From: Stappia sediminis | Lineage (GTDB): Bacteria > Pseudomonadota > Alphaproteobacteria > Rhizobiales > Stappiaceae | Direction of reading: 5' to 3' | NCBI RefSeq assembly: GCF_009826895.1 | Contig: NZ_WUMV01000008.1 | Location: 1 to 64,000 of the forward strand | Length of the DNA stretch: 64,000 nt | The notes under the pieces: model-generated | The model's input: only the letters and a program-made list of their open reading frames with translations | Databases searched by the model: none | What the model was told of the DNA's origin: nothing | Translations under genes and position numbers: made by a program | In this document: in pieces, positions 45,141-53,127 of the stretch | Position numbering within the stretch: position 1 is the first letter of the stretch | Layout of the letters: each line of letters opens with the position of its first letter

Positions 45141-45623
45141 AGAGTTCCCTTTTACCCTGTACTGAATGGAAACCGCTTGTGGAGTCCAAGCTTAATATCT
45201 CAACCATACAACTCAATAGCGCACTCGCTATTTCATGCCTGACAAATGTTTTAAAGAAAATACGCACCGCTGAACCGGTGTAACTTGGAAGCTGTTTCAC
45301 GCTTGTCGGTGCCTGCAAATTAGGGACTGCCTCAGCGGATCTTTCTGTTTTCGCTGGTTTTTCGGATTTATGTTGCAGCGGCACATTACAGCCTGGAAGC
45401 TTCAGCATATGGGCATATTGTCAAAAATAACAATTTACGTAAGGTTAACTGACTTGATTCCCCATTATACAATGCTATAAGTGGATTTATAACAATCCTA
45501 ATCACTGACATCACTAATTTAGATCAGAAATGATCTAAATTAGCCTTATACAATCCTTGTATAAGGCTTGGATGGGCTTGCTTTATAATTAATTCAAGTC
45601 CGATTATACAGGGAGGCCTTGTC
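45141..45623. promoter_or_regulatory. Divergent spacer between exporter and small secreted protein B
   Basis: No plausible gene is seen here. AT content is well above that of the flanking genes from about 45400 on. It carries two abutting perfect palindromes at 45514-45567 (listed separately) and must hold the promoters of both the exporter operon and protein B. Confidence 0.55.
45514..45567 (+). promoter_or_regulatory. Two abutting perfect hairpins upstream of protein B
   Basis: The first has 13-base arms (CTAATTTAGATCA, GAAA, TGATCTAAATTAG, 45514-45543). The second has 11-base arms (GCCTTATACAA, TCC, TTGTATAAGGC, 45543-45567) and shares the joining G. They end 56 bases before the protein B start. 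In RNA they would stack as two tight hairpins with tetra- and triloop; as DNA they would be two dimer operators 25-30 bases apart. Either way they are far beyond chance. Confidence 0.75.
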
Positions 45624-45917
45624 ATGAGGAAGTCATCTATTTTGATCTCTGCCGCAATCATCTTCGGTTTTACAGGCAGCGCATTAGCAGCTCCCAACGC
45701 GAATAGCCAATCCACCGGAAACCCTGGAAACGGAAACCAAGGTTGTGGCTATGGAGATCCTAACTTCTTCAAAAATCCGGGTGACCTTTTCAAGTTCATT
45801 AGGGAAAACAACGGACAAAACCCGAAAGAGTTCATCACTGAAAACATTATAATCGACGATCCGGAAACGGTCGGAGAATATCTCAATAATATCTGCAAGG
45901 GGACCGACCCCAGCTGA
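45624..45917 (+). CDS. Small secreted protein B, paralogue of 41328-41633
   Basis: 97-residue protein of unknown function. The Sec signal peptide (MRKSSILISAAIIFGFTGSALA) and mature start APNANSQ with NPGNGNQGC at 33-41 are shared with protein A. Both have C41 and a second cysteine near the end (here C91, followed by KGT). A KNPG-x2-F unit follows in both, while the rest is Asn/Glu-rich and diverged. GGGAGG lies 7 bases before the ATG. Promoter regions are not similar between the two genes, so regulation probably differs. Base composition is AT-richer than the neighbours, which may mark acquired DNA. Confidence 0.75.
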   Translation: MRKSSILISAAIIFGFTGSALAAPNANSQSTGNPGNGNQGCGYGDPNFFKNPGDLFKFIRENNGQNPKEFITENIIIDDPETVGEYLNNICKGTDPS

Positions 45918-46053
45918 TTATTCAGCGGGAACTTTTTCCTGCTTACCGAAGAACTCATACCGGGGTGTTCCCGGCCGGAAATCGGCTGTTCCACCTCCAA
46001 GTGAGCGAAAGTAGCGGCTTTTAACAAAAGCGACTCCACACGTAAATAACTTC

Positions 46054-46093
46054 AAATCCTGTTGCAGCCCAAGACCGGATTGCAACAGGATTT
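46054..46093 (+). terminator. Rho-independent terminator after protein B
   Basis: A perfect 13-pair stem (AAATCCTGTTGCA, 14-base loop, TGCAACAGGATTT) is followed by further Ts. It lies 137 bases after the protein B stop, and the next gene starts 115 bases later with its own promoter space. The region 45918-46053 contains no gene. Confidence 0.8.
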
Positions 46094-46208
46094 TTTACGT
46101 ATTCAGCTTCAGGTTCTTTTTTCACACCCCGACAAGCGAACTCCTTGTTGCCTGCACCGCTCCCCAGAAATCTCCTCTATGCTAAATTCACGTTGGGAGA
46201 ACTAGCCA

Positions 46209-47993
46209 ATGGTGGAGCAGAGGAAGCTCGCCGCGATCCTTGCGGCGGATGTGGCCGGGTTCAGCCGGCTGGCGGGCGCCGACGAGGAGCGTACGCTCGC
46301 CCGGCTGCGCGCGCTGCGCAGTGACCTTATCGACCCGACGATAGCCGTCCACCATGGGCGCGTCGTGAAACGGACGGGCGACGGTGCGCTGGTGGAGTTC
46401 CGCAGCGTCGTCGATGCCGTTCGCTGCGCCATCGAGGTTCAGACCGCGATGGTCGAGCGCAATGCCGGCCTGCCGCCCGAACGCCGCATAGATTTCCGCA
46501 TCGGCATTCATCTCGGCGACGTCGTGGAGGAAAGCGACGGCGACCTGATGGGCGACGGCGTAAACATCGCGGCACGCCTCGAAGGCATGGCGACGCCGGG
46601 CGCGATATGCCTTTCGGAAGACGCCTACCGGCAGGTGCGCTCGCGCCTTGATCTCAAGACGAGCGACCTTGGCGAGACGAAGCTGAAGAATATTTCCGAG
46701 CCGATGCGCGTCTATGCGCTGCTGGTTGGCGCAACCGGGCCTTTGCAGCCTTCGGGTCCTGCCGGTTCGGGCTCCGGCGGCGAAGTGGCGCTTTCCGACA
46801 AGCCTTCGATCGCGGTCCTGCCGTTCGACAATATGTCCGGCGATCCGGAGCAGGATTTCTTCGCCGACGGCATGGCCGAGGACCTGATAACCGAGTTGTC
46901 GCGCATGCCGTGGTTCTTCGTGATCGCGCGCAATTCAAGCTTCACCTACAAGGGCCGCGCGGTGGATATCAAGCAGGCCGGCCGCGACCTTGGCGCCGCC
47001 TACGTTCTGGAAGGGAGCGTGCGCAAATCGGGAAACCGGCTGCGCATCACCGCGCAGTTGATCGACAGCGCCACCGGCGCCCATGTCTGGGCCGAGCGTT
47101 ACGACCGCGAGATCACCGATATCTTCGACATACAGGACGAGATCGCCCACGCCATCATCGCCGCCGTGACGCCGGAGTTCGTCTCGGCGGAGGTCCGCAA
47201 GACCCGGCGCAAGGATCCTGGCGAGCTCAGCGCCTGGGAATGCGTCATGCGCGGGCGCGCCCATATCTGGCGCATGTCGCGCGAGGACGGGCTGGAGGCG
47301 CGCCGGTTGTTCCAGCAGGCGATGGACCTTGCCCCCGGCAGCGGCCTCGGCGCCGCCGATCTTGCGCTGGTCCATCTCTACGAGGCGTTTTACGGCTGGA
47401 GCGCGGATCGCTCGGCATCCTTCAAGGCCATGCTGGCGACCGCCCAGTCGGCCGTTGAGGTCGACGAGCACGACCCCATGGCCCTGACGATCCTCGCGGT
47501 CGCGCAGCTTTTCTCGCGCGAGTTCGATGCAGCCCTTGAGACCGTCGAGCGCGCGCTGGCGATCAGCCCGCATTTCGCCGCCGCCATAGGCATGCGCGGC
47601 TCTTTGCTTGCCTGCGCCGACGAGCCGGACCTTGCGATCGCCGCGGTGAAACAGGCCGTGCGCCTCAGCCCGCACGACGGGTTTCTGCCCTTCTGGTACA
47701 TGGCGTTGTGGTGGGCCTATCATGCCCTTGAGGATTATGAGGAAGCCGCCGCGCTCGCCCGCCGCGCGTGCCGCATCGCGCCGGGCAATCCGTCGCTCCG
47801 CCGTCAGCTCGCGGTTTCCCTCCATATGCTGGGAGACGAGGAAGCCGCCCGCAACGCGCTGGCGGAATATCTGAAGCTCATGCCGAACGCGACGGTTGCC
47901 GACGCACGCCATATCCCGAGCAAGAACCTTGAGCATCTTGAGCGTTTTCTCGACGCCTTGCGTGCGCTTGGCCTGCCCGAAGGGAACGGATGA
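46209..47993 (+). CDS. Class III nucleotide cyclase with TolB-like and TPR regions
   Basis: 594-residue signalling protein. An N-terminal CHD cyclase domain (about 5-175) has metal-binding D14 in AADVAGFSRL and D58 in RTGDGALVEF, and later GDGVNIAARLEGMA. A TolB-N-like segment follows (SIAVLPFDNMSGDPEQDFFADGMAEDLITELSRMPWFFVIARNSSF, about 200-245), then helical TPR-type repeats to the end (for example AVEVDEHDPMALTILAVAQLF). No transmembrane span. It probably makes cAMP in response to a signal read by the TPR part. Two more proteins of the same layout lie nearby (49981, 53128). Confidence 0.88.
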   Translation: MVEQRKLAAILAADVAGFSRLAGADEERTLARLRALRSDLIDPTIAVHHGRVVKRTGDGALVEFRSVVDAVRCAIEVQTAMVERNAGLPPERRIDFRIGIHLGDVVEESDGDLMGDGVNIAARLEGMATPGAICLSEDAYRQVRSRLDLKTSDLGETKLKNISEPMRVYALLVGATGPLQPSGPAGSGSGGEVALSDKPSIAVLPFDNMSGDPEQDFFADGMAEDLITELSRMPWFFVIARNSSFTYKGRAVDIKQAGRDLGAAYVLEGSVRKSGNRLRITAQLIDSATGAHVWAERYDREITDIFDIQDEIAHAIIAAVTPEFVSAEVRKTRRKDPGELSAWECVMRGRAHIWRMSREDGLEARRLFQQAMDLAPGSGLGAADLALVHLYEAFYGWSADRSASFKAMLATAQSAVEVDEHDPMALTILAVAQLFSREFDAALETVERALAISPHFAAAIGMRGSLLACADEPDLAIAAVKQAVRLSPHDGFLPFWYMALWWAYHALEDYEEAAALARRACRIAPGNPSLRRQLAVSLHMLGDEEAARNALAEYLKLMPNATVADARHIPSKNLEHLERFLDALRALGLPEGNG

Positions 47994-48002
47994 AAGGCAA
48001 CC

Positions 48003-49358
48003 TTGAAGGCTCCATGTTGGAGCGCTTTTCGACCAGGTGAGGAAACGACCATTCCTGAGGAGCAGAATAACCTGTCCGATCCCGCCGCGCTGGCCCGCAA
48101 GCTGCTTGCCGCGGAAGCCGCGGAAAAGGCGATGGGCAGGATCATCGAGATCATCGCCGGGTCCGCGGGCAATGTGGAAGCTTCGGTGGAAGCCATCCTC
48201 GACGGCGCGCTCGACCTGTGCGGCGCACAGCTCGGCATTCTCTATCACTACAGTCCGGACAAGGGTTTTCGGGCCGATCACATGAAGGGCGTGCCGGAGC
48301 CTTTTGAGAACTTCCTGCAAGACGCGGGGTGGTTCCGGGCCGCTCCCGGCACGGGCCTCGGCCGTATCGAACGCTCAAGGCATCCCGTCAATATCGAGGA
48401 TGTCGCCGGAGAGAATATTTTCGAAAGCCGCGAGTCTTTGCGCGTTGCAACTGTCGAGCTGGGCGGTGCGAGAAGCTTTCTCGCCGTCCCGATGCTCTCT
48501 TCTGGAGAGCTGATCGGCGCCTTCACGATTTACCGGCAGGAGGTAAACCCGTTTTCCGAAAGTGACGCCGCCCTCTTGAAGCGTTTCGCAGACCACAGCG
48601 TGGTCGCTTTGGAGAACGCGCGCCTTATTGAAAAGACAAGGTCCCTTTCCGACGAGCTTGCTGAAATGAACCGTTCCCTGCAAAGCCGGGTGGAGGCGCA
48701 GGTCAGGGAACTTGAGCGATATTCGATGCTGCGGCGCTTTCTTCCCGGCCAGGTCGCCGATCTTGTGCTCGATGAGGAAAGCGGGGACCTTCTTTCAAGC
48801 CACCGGCGCAAGATCGCATCGCTGTTTTGCGATCTCAGGGGCTTCACCGCATTTTCCGAAACCGCCGAGCCCGAAGAGGTGATGGAGGTCCTGGACACCT
48901 TTCACAATCTTGCCGGCAGGATCGTCGGCGACCACAACGGAACGATCACGAACCGCGCCGGCGACAGCCTGATGGTGGTGCTGAACGATCCCCTGCCGGT
49001 GGAAAACGCCTCGGACGAAGCGGTGAGGCTTGCGGTCGCCCTTCGCGGCGAGTTGATGAAGGCATGCGAGAAATGGAAGGAACTCGGCTTTTCCCTCGGC
49101 GTCGGCATCGGGCTTGCTTCAGGCTATGCGACGCTCGGCCTCGTCGGTAGCGAAGGCCAGTTCGATTATACGGCGGTCGGCAGCGTGGTGAACCTCGCCG
49201 CGCGGCTGTGCGGCGATGCTGCGCACGGCCAGATCCTGGCCGCAGCGAGGCTCGTCGCCGAATGCAGCCTCCCGGTCGAGTTCGACGATCTCGGAGAGCG
49301 TGAAATCAAGGGGGTTTCCCGCCCCGTGAAGGTCCTGTCGATCAAGGCTGTCGGGTGA
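48003..49358 (+). CDS. GAF-domain class III nucleotide cyclase
   Basis: About 450 residues. A GAF sensor (about 45-200; LDGALDLCGAQLGILYHYSPDKGF... RSFLAVPMLSSGELIGAFTIYRQ) is joined by a coiled coil (RLIEKTRSLSDELAEMNRSLQSRVEAQVRELERY) to a CHD cyclase domain (about 265-445) with SLFCDLRGFTAFSE and NRAGDSLMVVLNDP as metal sites and DYTAVGSVVNLAARLC near the end. There is no good ATG. The longest frame opens at TTG 48003; a GAGGAA six bases before an ATT at 48051 makes that rare start possible. It lies nine bases after the preceding cyclase, so both are probably in one transcript. Confidence 0.85.
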   Translation: MKAPCWSAFRPGEETTIPEEQNNLSDPAALARKLLAAEAAEKAMGRIIEIIAGSAGNVEASVEAILDGALDLCGAQLGILYHYSPDKGFRADHMKGVPEPFENFLQDAGWFRAAPGTGLGRIERSRHPVNIEDVAGENIFESRESLRVATVELGGARSFLAVPMLSSGELIGAFTIYRQEVNPFSESDAALLKRFADHSVVALENARLIEKTRSLSDELAEMNRSLQSRVEAQVRELERYSMLRRFLPGQVADLVLDEESGDLLSSHRRKIASLFCDLRGFTAFSETAEPEEVMEVLDTFHNLAGRIVGDHNGTITNRAGDSLMVVLNDPLPVENASDEAVRLAVALRGELMKACEKWKELGFSLGVGIGLASGYATLGLVGSEGQFDYTAVGSVVNLAARLCGDAAHGQILAAARLVAECSLPVEFDDLGEREIKGVSRPVKVLSIKAVG

Positions 49359-49564
49359 TATCGCCTGACTGACGACACTCCCGGCCCCGTCTCCTGGCGG
49401 CGGTTCGCGCAGTCTTGTTCGATCTCGGTTGCGAAGGGAATGCTTCGGCAAATCCTGGATGCCGTAATGGCAATTGTATCGTACCCTTGTGCCGACCAGC
49501 TTTCTTGCAGCCTTGAATACAAATTTTATTGCGGAAATTCCATAAAACCAGGGGAGGTTGCCTG

Positions 49565-49927
49565 ATGTCTCTTAAAGATGAAATTGCCGGGATCGGCGTC
49601 GAATTTGCCGCGGCTTTGAACTCCAAAAACGCGGCCGGAGTCGCCGCCCATTATACCGACGACTGCGCCGTAATGGCGCCCGGCGCTCCCCGCGTCGACG
49701 GCAGGTCGGGCGTCCAGGCATACTGGCAGGCCGCGATAGATGCAGGCCTTGCCAATGTCGCACTGAATACCGTTGAGGTGCAGGATTTCGGCGATACCGC
49801 GAGCGAGGTCGGAACGCTCGCCGGCTCCCTGGGAGACACCGCACTTCAGGGCAAATACATCGTGCTCTGGCGCAAGACCGGCGAAGGCTGGAGGCTCCAT
49901 CGCGATATCTGGAACTTCGACGCCTGA
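49565..49927 (+). CDS. SnoaL/ketosteroid-isomerase-like (NTF2 fold) protein
   Basis: Small 120-residue protein of the SnoaL/DUF4440 type. Start at the ATG with GGGGAGG 7 bases upstream (an in-frame extension of 12 codons has none). FAAALNSKNAAGVAAHYTDDCAVMAPGAPRVDGRSGVQAYWQAAIDAG is the typical first half; GKYIVLWRKTGEGWRLHRDIWNFD is the typical last strand with W-x-I-x-R/D. No clear enzyme function; single gene between cyclases. Confidence 0.8.
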   Translation: MSLKDEIAGIGVEFAAALNSKNAAGVAAHYTDDCAVMAPGAPRVDGRSGVQAYWQAAIDAGLANVALNTVEVQDFGDTASEVGTLAGSLGDTALQGKYIVLWRKTGEGWRLHRDIWNFDA

Positions 49928-49980
49928 CACAGGCCCCGAAAGCGCAGCCGATTTCCCGGATAGATAAAAATCGCTCCGGC

Positions 49981-51735
49981 TTACCGGGCGCCCGTGTACC
50001 CCGCCTTGCGCAGCCCTTCGTAGAGATGCGCCAGTAGACTCGGCTCGGCATAGGGGTAGCTGACCTTCCAGTAGTGGGCGGCGTCGGCCGGCTCCGCCGC
50101 TTCCACTTCGGACAGGATCACGCGCGCCTCGTCCATCCTGCCCAGCTGTCCGAGGCCCGCAAGCAGGAGGATCAGGATGAAGGGCAGCCGGCGCAGCGAC
50201 AGGGCGCGCTCCGCATGGTGCACCGCCTCCTCGTAGTTGCCGAGGTGGTAATGCGCCTGCGCGATGCGGCTGAGGAACATATAGGCCATCGGATCGTGCG
50301 GGCTGAGGCGCAGCGCGGTGTGAAGCGGCTCCAGCGCCTCGGTGAAATGGCCGAGAAACACGCGCACCCAGCCAAGCGCCATGAAGCCCACTGCGAAGTT
50401 CGGATTGAGATCGATCGCCCGCTGCGCCTCCGCCAGCGCCTGCTCCAGGCGGCCGTGGATCATGTGGCAGCCGAAAACGACATAGCGCGCGTAGGGGTCG
50501 CGGTTGTCGAGCGCCAGCGCCCGCTCCGCGGCGGCGCACATCGCGGCCCTGTCGCGGCAGATATCGTCGCTCCAGCCGAAGACGCAGCGCGCCCAGAGCG
50601 AGCGCGCCAGCCCCATATGGGCGCGGCTAAGATCGGGGGCGAGCTGTAGCGCGCGCTCGTACCAGCGGATCGCCTCGGCGACATCGTCCTCGGTGGCGAG
50701 AAGATGGTGCCACATGCCGCGCATGCAGCATTCGTAGGCATCGAGGTTGCCGACCGGCTTGGCCAGCGCCCTTCGCCCCTCGCCCATCAGTATCTCGGGC
50801 TCGATGGCCGCGACCACGTTCTGGGTCAGCTCGTCCTGGATGGCGAATATGTCGGCAAGGTCGCGGTCGTACCGCTCCGCCCACAGATGAGCGCCGGTCT
50901 CCGCGTCGATCAACTGGCCGGTGACGCGCACGCGCCCTCCCGCCTTGCGCACGCTTCCCTCAAGCACGTAGCGCACGCCAAGCTCGCCGGCGATCCGTTT
51001 CACGTCCACCGACTGGCCCTTGTAGGCGAAGCTGGAGTTGCGCGCGATGACGAAGAACCAGCGGTAATGCGAAAGCGCGGTGATGATGTCCTCCGCCACC
51101 CCGTCGGCGAAAAACTCCTGCTCCGGGTCGCCCGAAAGGTTGAGGAAGGGCAGCACGGCGATGGAGGGCTTGTCCGGAACCGTAAGCGGCCCGCCGAGTG
51201 CACCGGCCGCGACCGGGTCGGGAAGTTGCCAGCCCACCCCATGCACGGACACCGGGCGGGGCAGGTTCTTCAGGTTCCGCTCGCCCAGGTTCGTTAGCGG
51301 AAAGTCAAGCTTTCCCTCGATCTGCTCGCGAAGCGCGCCGGAAATGCAGATGCCGCCGGGCTGCGCCACTTCCTGCAGGCGCGCCGCAACGTTAACGCCG
51401 TCGCCAAGGAGATCGTCGCCTTCCACGACCACATCGCCAAGGTGAAGCCCGATGCGGAATTCCAGCCGCCGCTCGGGGGCGAGGTCGGCGTTTCGCCGGC
51501 GCAGCGCGCGCTGGATCATGACAGCGGCACGCACGCCCTGCACCGCGCTTGGAAACTCGGCGACGAGCCCGTCGCCTGCGGTGCCGAAGATGCGCCCGCC
51601 GTGCTCGCCCACAAGATCGCTGATCGCCGGGCGGTATTCATTGAGCGTCGTAAGCGTGCCTTCCTCGTCGGCGGCGACGAGGCGGCTGTATCCGGCGATG
51701 TCGGCGGCGAGAATGACGGTGAGCTTTCGTTCCAT
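49981..51735 (-). CDS. Class III nucleotide cyclase with TolB-like and TPR regions
   Basis: 584 residues from the ATG preceded by AGGAGGG at 5 bases. CHD domain with D12 (LAADIAGYSRL) and D55 (TAGDGLVAEF), GDGVNVAARLQEVA, then the TolB-like SIAVLPFLNLSGDPEQEFFADGVAEDIITALSHYRWFFVIARNSSF and a C-terminal TPR region (AIDLNPNFAVGFMALGWVRVFLGHFTEALEPLHTALRLSPHDPMAY). Paralogue of the cyclases at 46209 and 53128, on the opposite strand to the first. Soluble. Confidence 0.88.
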   Translation of the reverse strand: MERKLTVILAADIAGYSRLVAADEEGTLTTLNEYRPAISDLVGEHGGRIFGTAGDGLVAEFPSAVQGVRAAVMIQRALRRRNADLAPERRLEFRIGLHLGDVVVEGDDLLGDGVNVAARLQEVAQPGGICISGALREQIEGKLDFPLTNLGERNLKNLPRPVSVHGVGWQLPDPVAAGALGGPLTVPDKPSIAVLPFLNLSGDPEQEFFADGVAEDIITALSHYRWFFVIARNSSFAYKGQSVDVKRIAGELGVRYVLEGSVRKAGGRVRVTGQLIDAETGAHLWAERYDRDLADIFAIQDELTQNVVAAIEPEILMGEGRRALAKPVGNLDAYECCMRGMWHHLLATEDDVAEAIRWYERALQLAPDLSRAHMGLARSLWARCVFGWSDDICRDRAAMCAAAERALALDNRDPYARYVVFGCHMIHGRLEQALAEAQRAIDLNPNFAVGFMALGWVRVFLGHFTEALEPLHTALRLSPHDPMAYMFLSRIAQAHYHLGNYEEAVHHAERALSLRRLPFILILLLAGLGQLGRMDEARVILSEVEAAEPADAAHYWKVSYPYAEPSLLAHLYEGLRKAGYTGAR

Positions 51736-51862
51736 TGAAGCCCTCCTGGCCAACGCAAGATTACTCCCACTGTGCAAGGAAAGCTATTTACGCCGCCGCG
51801 AACGGCGCACGCTCCACATGCGCTTCAAATGAATAGTTCGCTTGACAGCCTCCGCCGCAGGC

Positions 51863-52252
51863 CTAACTCCTGCGCAGCGTGTCGAGCATCGGGCACTCGG
51901 TGTTTCCGGCGGAACAATTCGCGGTCAGTTCCTCCAGCGCGGCTTCCAGCTTGCGGAGTTCGGCTATTTTCTCGCCAATAGCGCGCAGATGCCGTTTGCT
52001 CACATCGAGCACCGCATCGCAATCCGAGCGGGCCGAACCGGACAGGTCGAGCAGCGCCTTCGCATCGGCAAGCGAAAACCCGAGGCTCCGGCAATTTTTC
52101 AGAAATTTGAGCAGCCCTATCGCTTCCGTCGAATAAACCCTGCGTCCATTCGCGGAACGTTCCGGCCTCGGGACAATTCCCTCGCGTTCGTAGTATCTGA
52201 TGGTCTCGATCCCCACTCCGCTTCGCCGTGACGCTTCTCCTATCGCAAACAC
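51863..52252 (-). CDS. MerR-family metal-responsive regulator
   Basis: 129-residue MerR protein with a GTG start, divergent from the MerT-like gene. Helix-turn-helix and wing: IGEASRRSGVGIETIRYYEREGIVPRPERSANGRRVY. Three C-terminal cysteines, C78, C113 and C120, match the pattern of mercury-binding C82, C117, C126 in Tn501 MerR (first spacing 35 in both, second 7 instead of 9). A thiophilic metal such as Hg(II) is therefore the likely inducer, though the shorter loop may alter the choice. It should act on the 19-base-spacer promoter at 52268-52298. Confidence 0.88.
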   Translation of the reverse strand: MFAIGEASRRSGVGIETIRYYEREGIVPRPERSANGRRVYSTEAIGLLKFLKNCRSLGFSLADAKALLDLSGSARSDCDAVLDVSKRHLRAIGEKIAELRKLEAALEELTANCSAGNTECPMLDTLRRS

Positions 52253-52267
52253 GTGAACGAGCCCTCC

Positions 52268-52298
52268 TTGATCCTGTAGCGACTACAGGAAGCATATT
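52268..52298 (+). promoter_or_regulatory. MerR-type promoter with 19-base spacer and dyad
   Basis: A -35-like TTGATC (52268) and a -10-like CATATT (52293) are 19 bases apart, the overlong spacer typical of MerR-activated promoters. The dyad TCCTGTAG-CGA-CTACAGGA (52272-52290) fills that spacer. It drives the MerT-like and GDCCVxC genes and can also repress the divergent merR. Confidence 0.85.
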
Positions 52299-52353
52299 GG
52301 CTCTCCAATGAAACGACAATGCGCTACCGCATGCGCCCGCAGATTGGATCGAC

Positions 52354-52677
52354 GTGAAAAACTTCATACGCCTCAGCTACTTGAGTTCCCTCACCGCGGT
52401 TGGCGTGGCAGCCTGCTGCGTTTTGCCGATGATATTTCTCCTGTTGGGCCTGGGGGGAAGCTGGCTGGCTGTCTTTGGCAAGATCGCCGCCGCGAGTTAT
52501 TACGTTCTCGCGCTATCCACCGCCGTCATTTTGCTGGCCGGGCTAGTGGCATATCGGCGGGGCTCGCTGACCCGCCTTGGACTTTGGATCGCGGGATCTG
52601 CCATTCTGACCGCGCTGGCATGGCTCATTGTCTTTAATGAAGCCCGCATCAACGATCACCTTTTGACCTGGATGTAA
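52354..52677 (+). CDS. MerT-like mercuric transport protein
   Basis: 107-residue membrane protein with three hydrophobic spans and a GTG start. The first span carries the vicinal cysteine pair in VAACCVLP (about 19-26), the place of the MerT CC pair, followed by GLGGSWLAVFGKIAA like the MerT GFSGAW segment. It should carry a soft metal ion inward. Neither MerP nor MerA lies next to it; instead a GDCCVxC protein follows five bases later. Confidence 0.82.
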   Translation: MKNFIRLSYLSSLTAVGVAACCVLPMIFLLLGLGGSWLAVFGKIAAASYYVLALSTAVILLAGLVAYRRGSLTRLGLWIAGSAILTALAWLIVFNEARINDHLLTWM

Positions 52678-52682
52678 GCGCC

Positions 52683-52901
52683 ATGAATGAGCGAACCGCC
52701 GTTCTCGAGACCACGATCACCTGCCCGCAGTGCGGCCACAGCGAATCTGAAACGATGCCGACGGACGCCTGCCAATGGTTTTACGAGTGTAAATCCTGCA
52801 AGTCCGTCTTGACCCCCAAACCGGGCGATTGCTGCGTTTACTGCTCCTATGCGACTGTCCCCTGCCCTCCGATCCAGCTCGGAGACAGCTGCTGCAATTA
52901 G
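52683..52901 (+). CDS. GDCCVxC-domain small cysteine-rich protein
   Basis: 72 residues with 11 cysteines. The hallmark GDCCVYCSYATVPCPPIQ lies at 48-65, and two earlier CPxC-like pairs (C14/C17 and C36/C39) look like a zinc-ribbon knuckle. Proteins with this domain, some with selenocysteine, are typically encoded beside MerT. Here both positions of the CC pair are TGC codons, so it is the all-cysteine form. It may receive the metal from the MerT-like carrier in place of MerA/MerP. Function not established. Confidence 0.85.
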   Translation: MNERTAVLETTITCPQCGHSESETMPTDACQWFYECKSCKSVLTPKPGDCCVYCSYATVPCPPIQLGDSCCN

Positions 52902-53127
52902 AGCATATTCCGGTCAGGTTGAATCAAACCGAACGACAAGAACATGCCCAAGGCATTGATCCTGAAGCGATTTCCTATCGATCATGCATTTCAACCCGAT
53001 CGGAAAGCGCTTTAGGGCCGGGGCCTTCCACAACTCAACCTTACCCTGATCAGGGGGTCATGGGGCCTCGCGGCAATCCGGACATTGAAAACCTCGGCGG
53101 GCGTTAACGCTACCCACTTCGACCTCA
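52902..53127. repeat. Extragenic imperfect inverted-repeat element
   Basis: TTCCGGTCAGGTTGAA (52908-52923) and TTCAACCCGATCGGAA (52990-53005) are inverted copies with two mismatches, with AGAGC/GCTTTA-like outer ends. The ~100-base unit abuts the stop codon of the GDCCVxC gene. It resembles dispersed palindromic elements of rhizobial genomes and might serve as a terminator. No gene in the remainder up to the next stop codon. Confidence 0.55.

Noticed and set aside
45061-45408. 115-codon minus-strand frame upstream of the MacA-like gene
   Set aside because: It overlaps the adaptor's anchor in another frame, has mixed composition and no ribosome site.
52683-52901. Possible selenocysteine in the GDCCVxC protein
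   Set aside because: Both codons of the CC pair are TGC and no in-frame TGA occurs before the TAG stop, so no recoding is needed.
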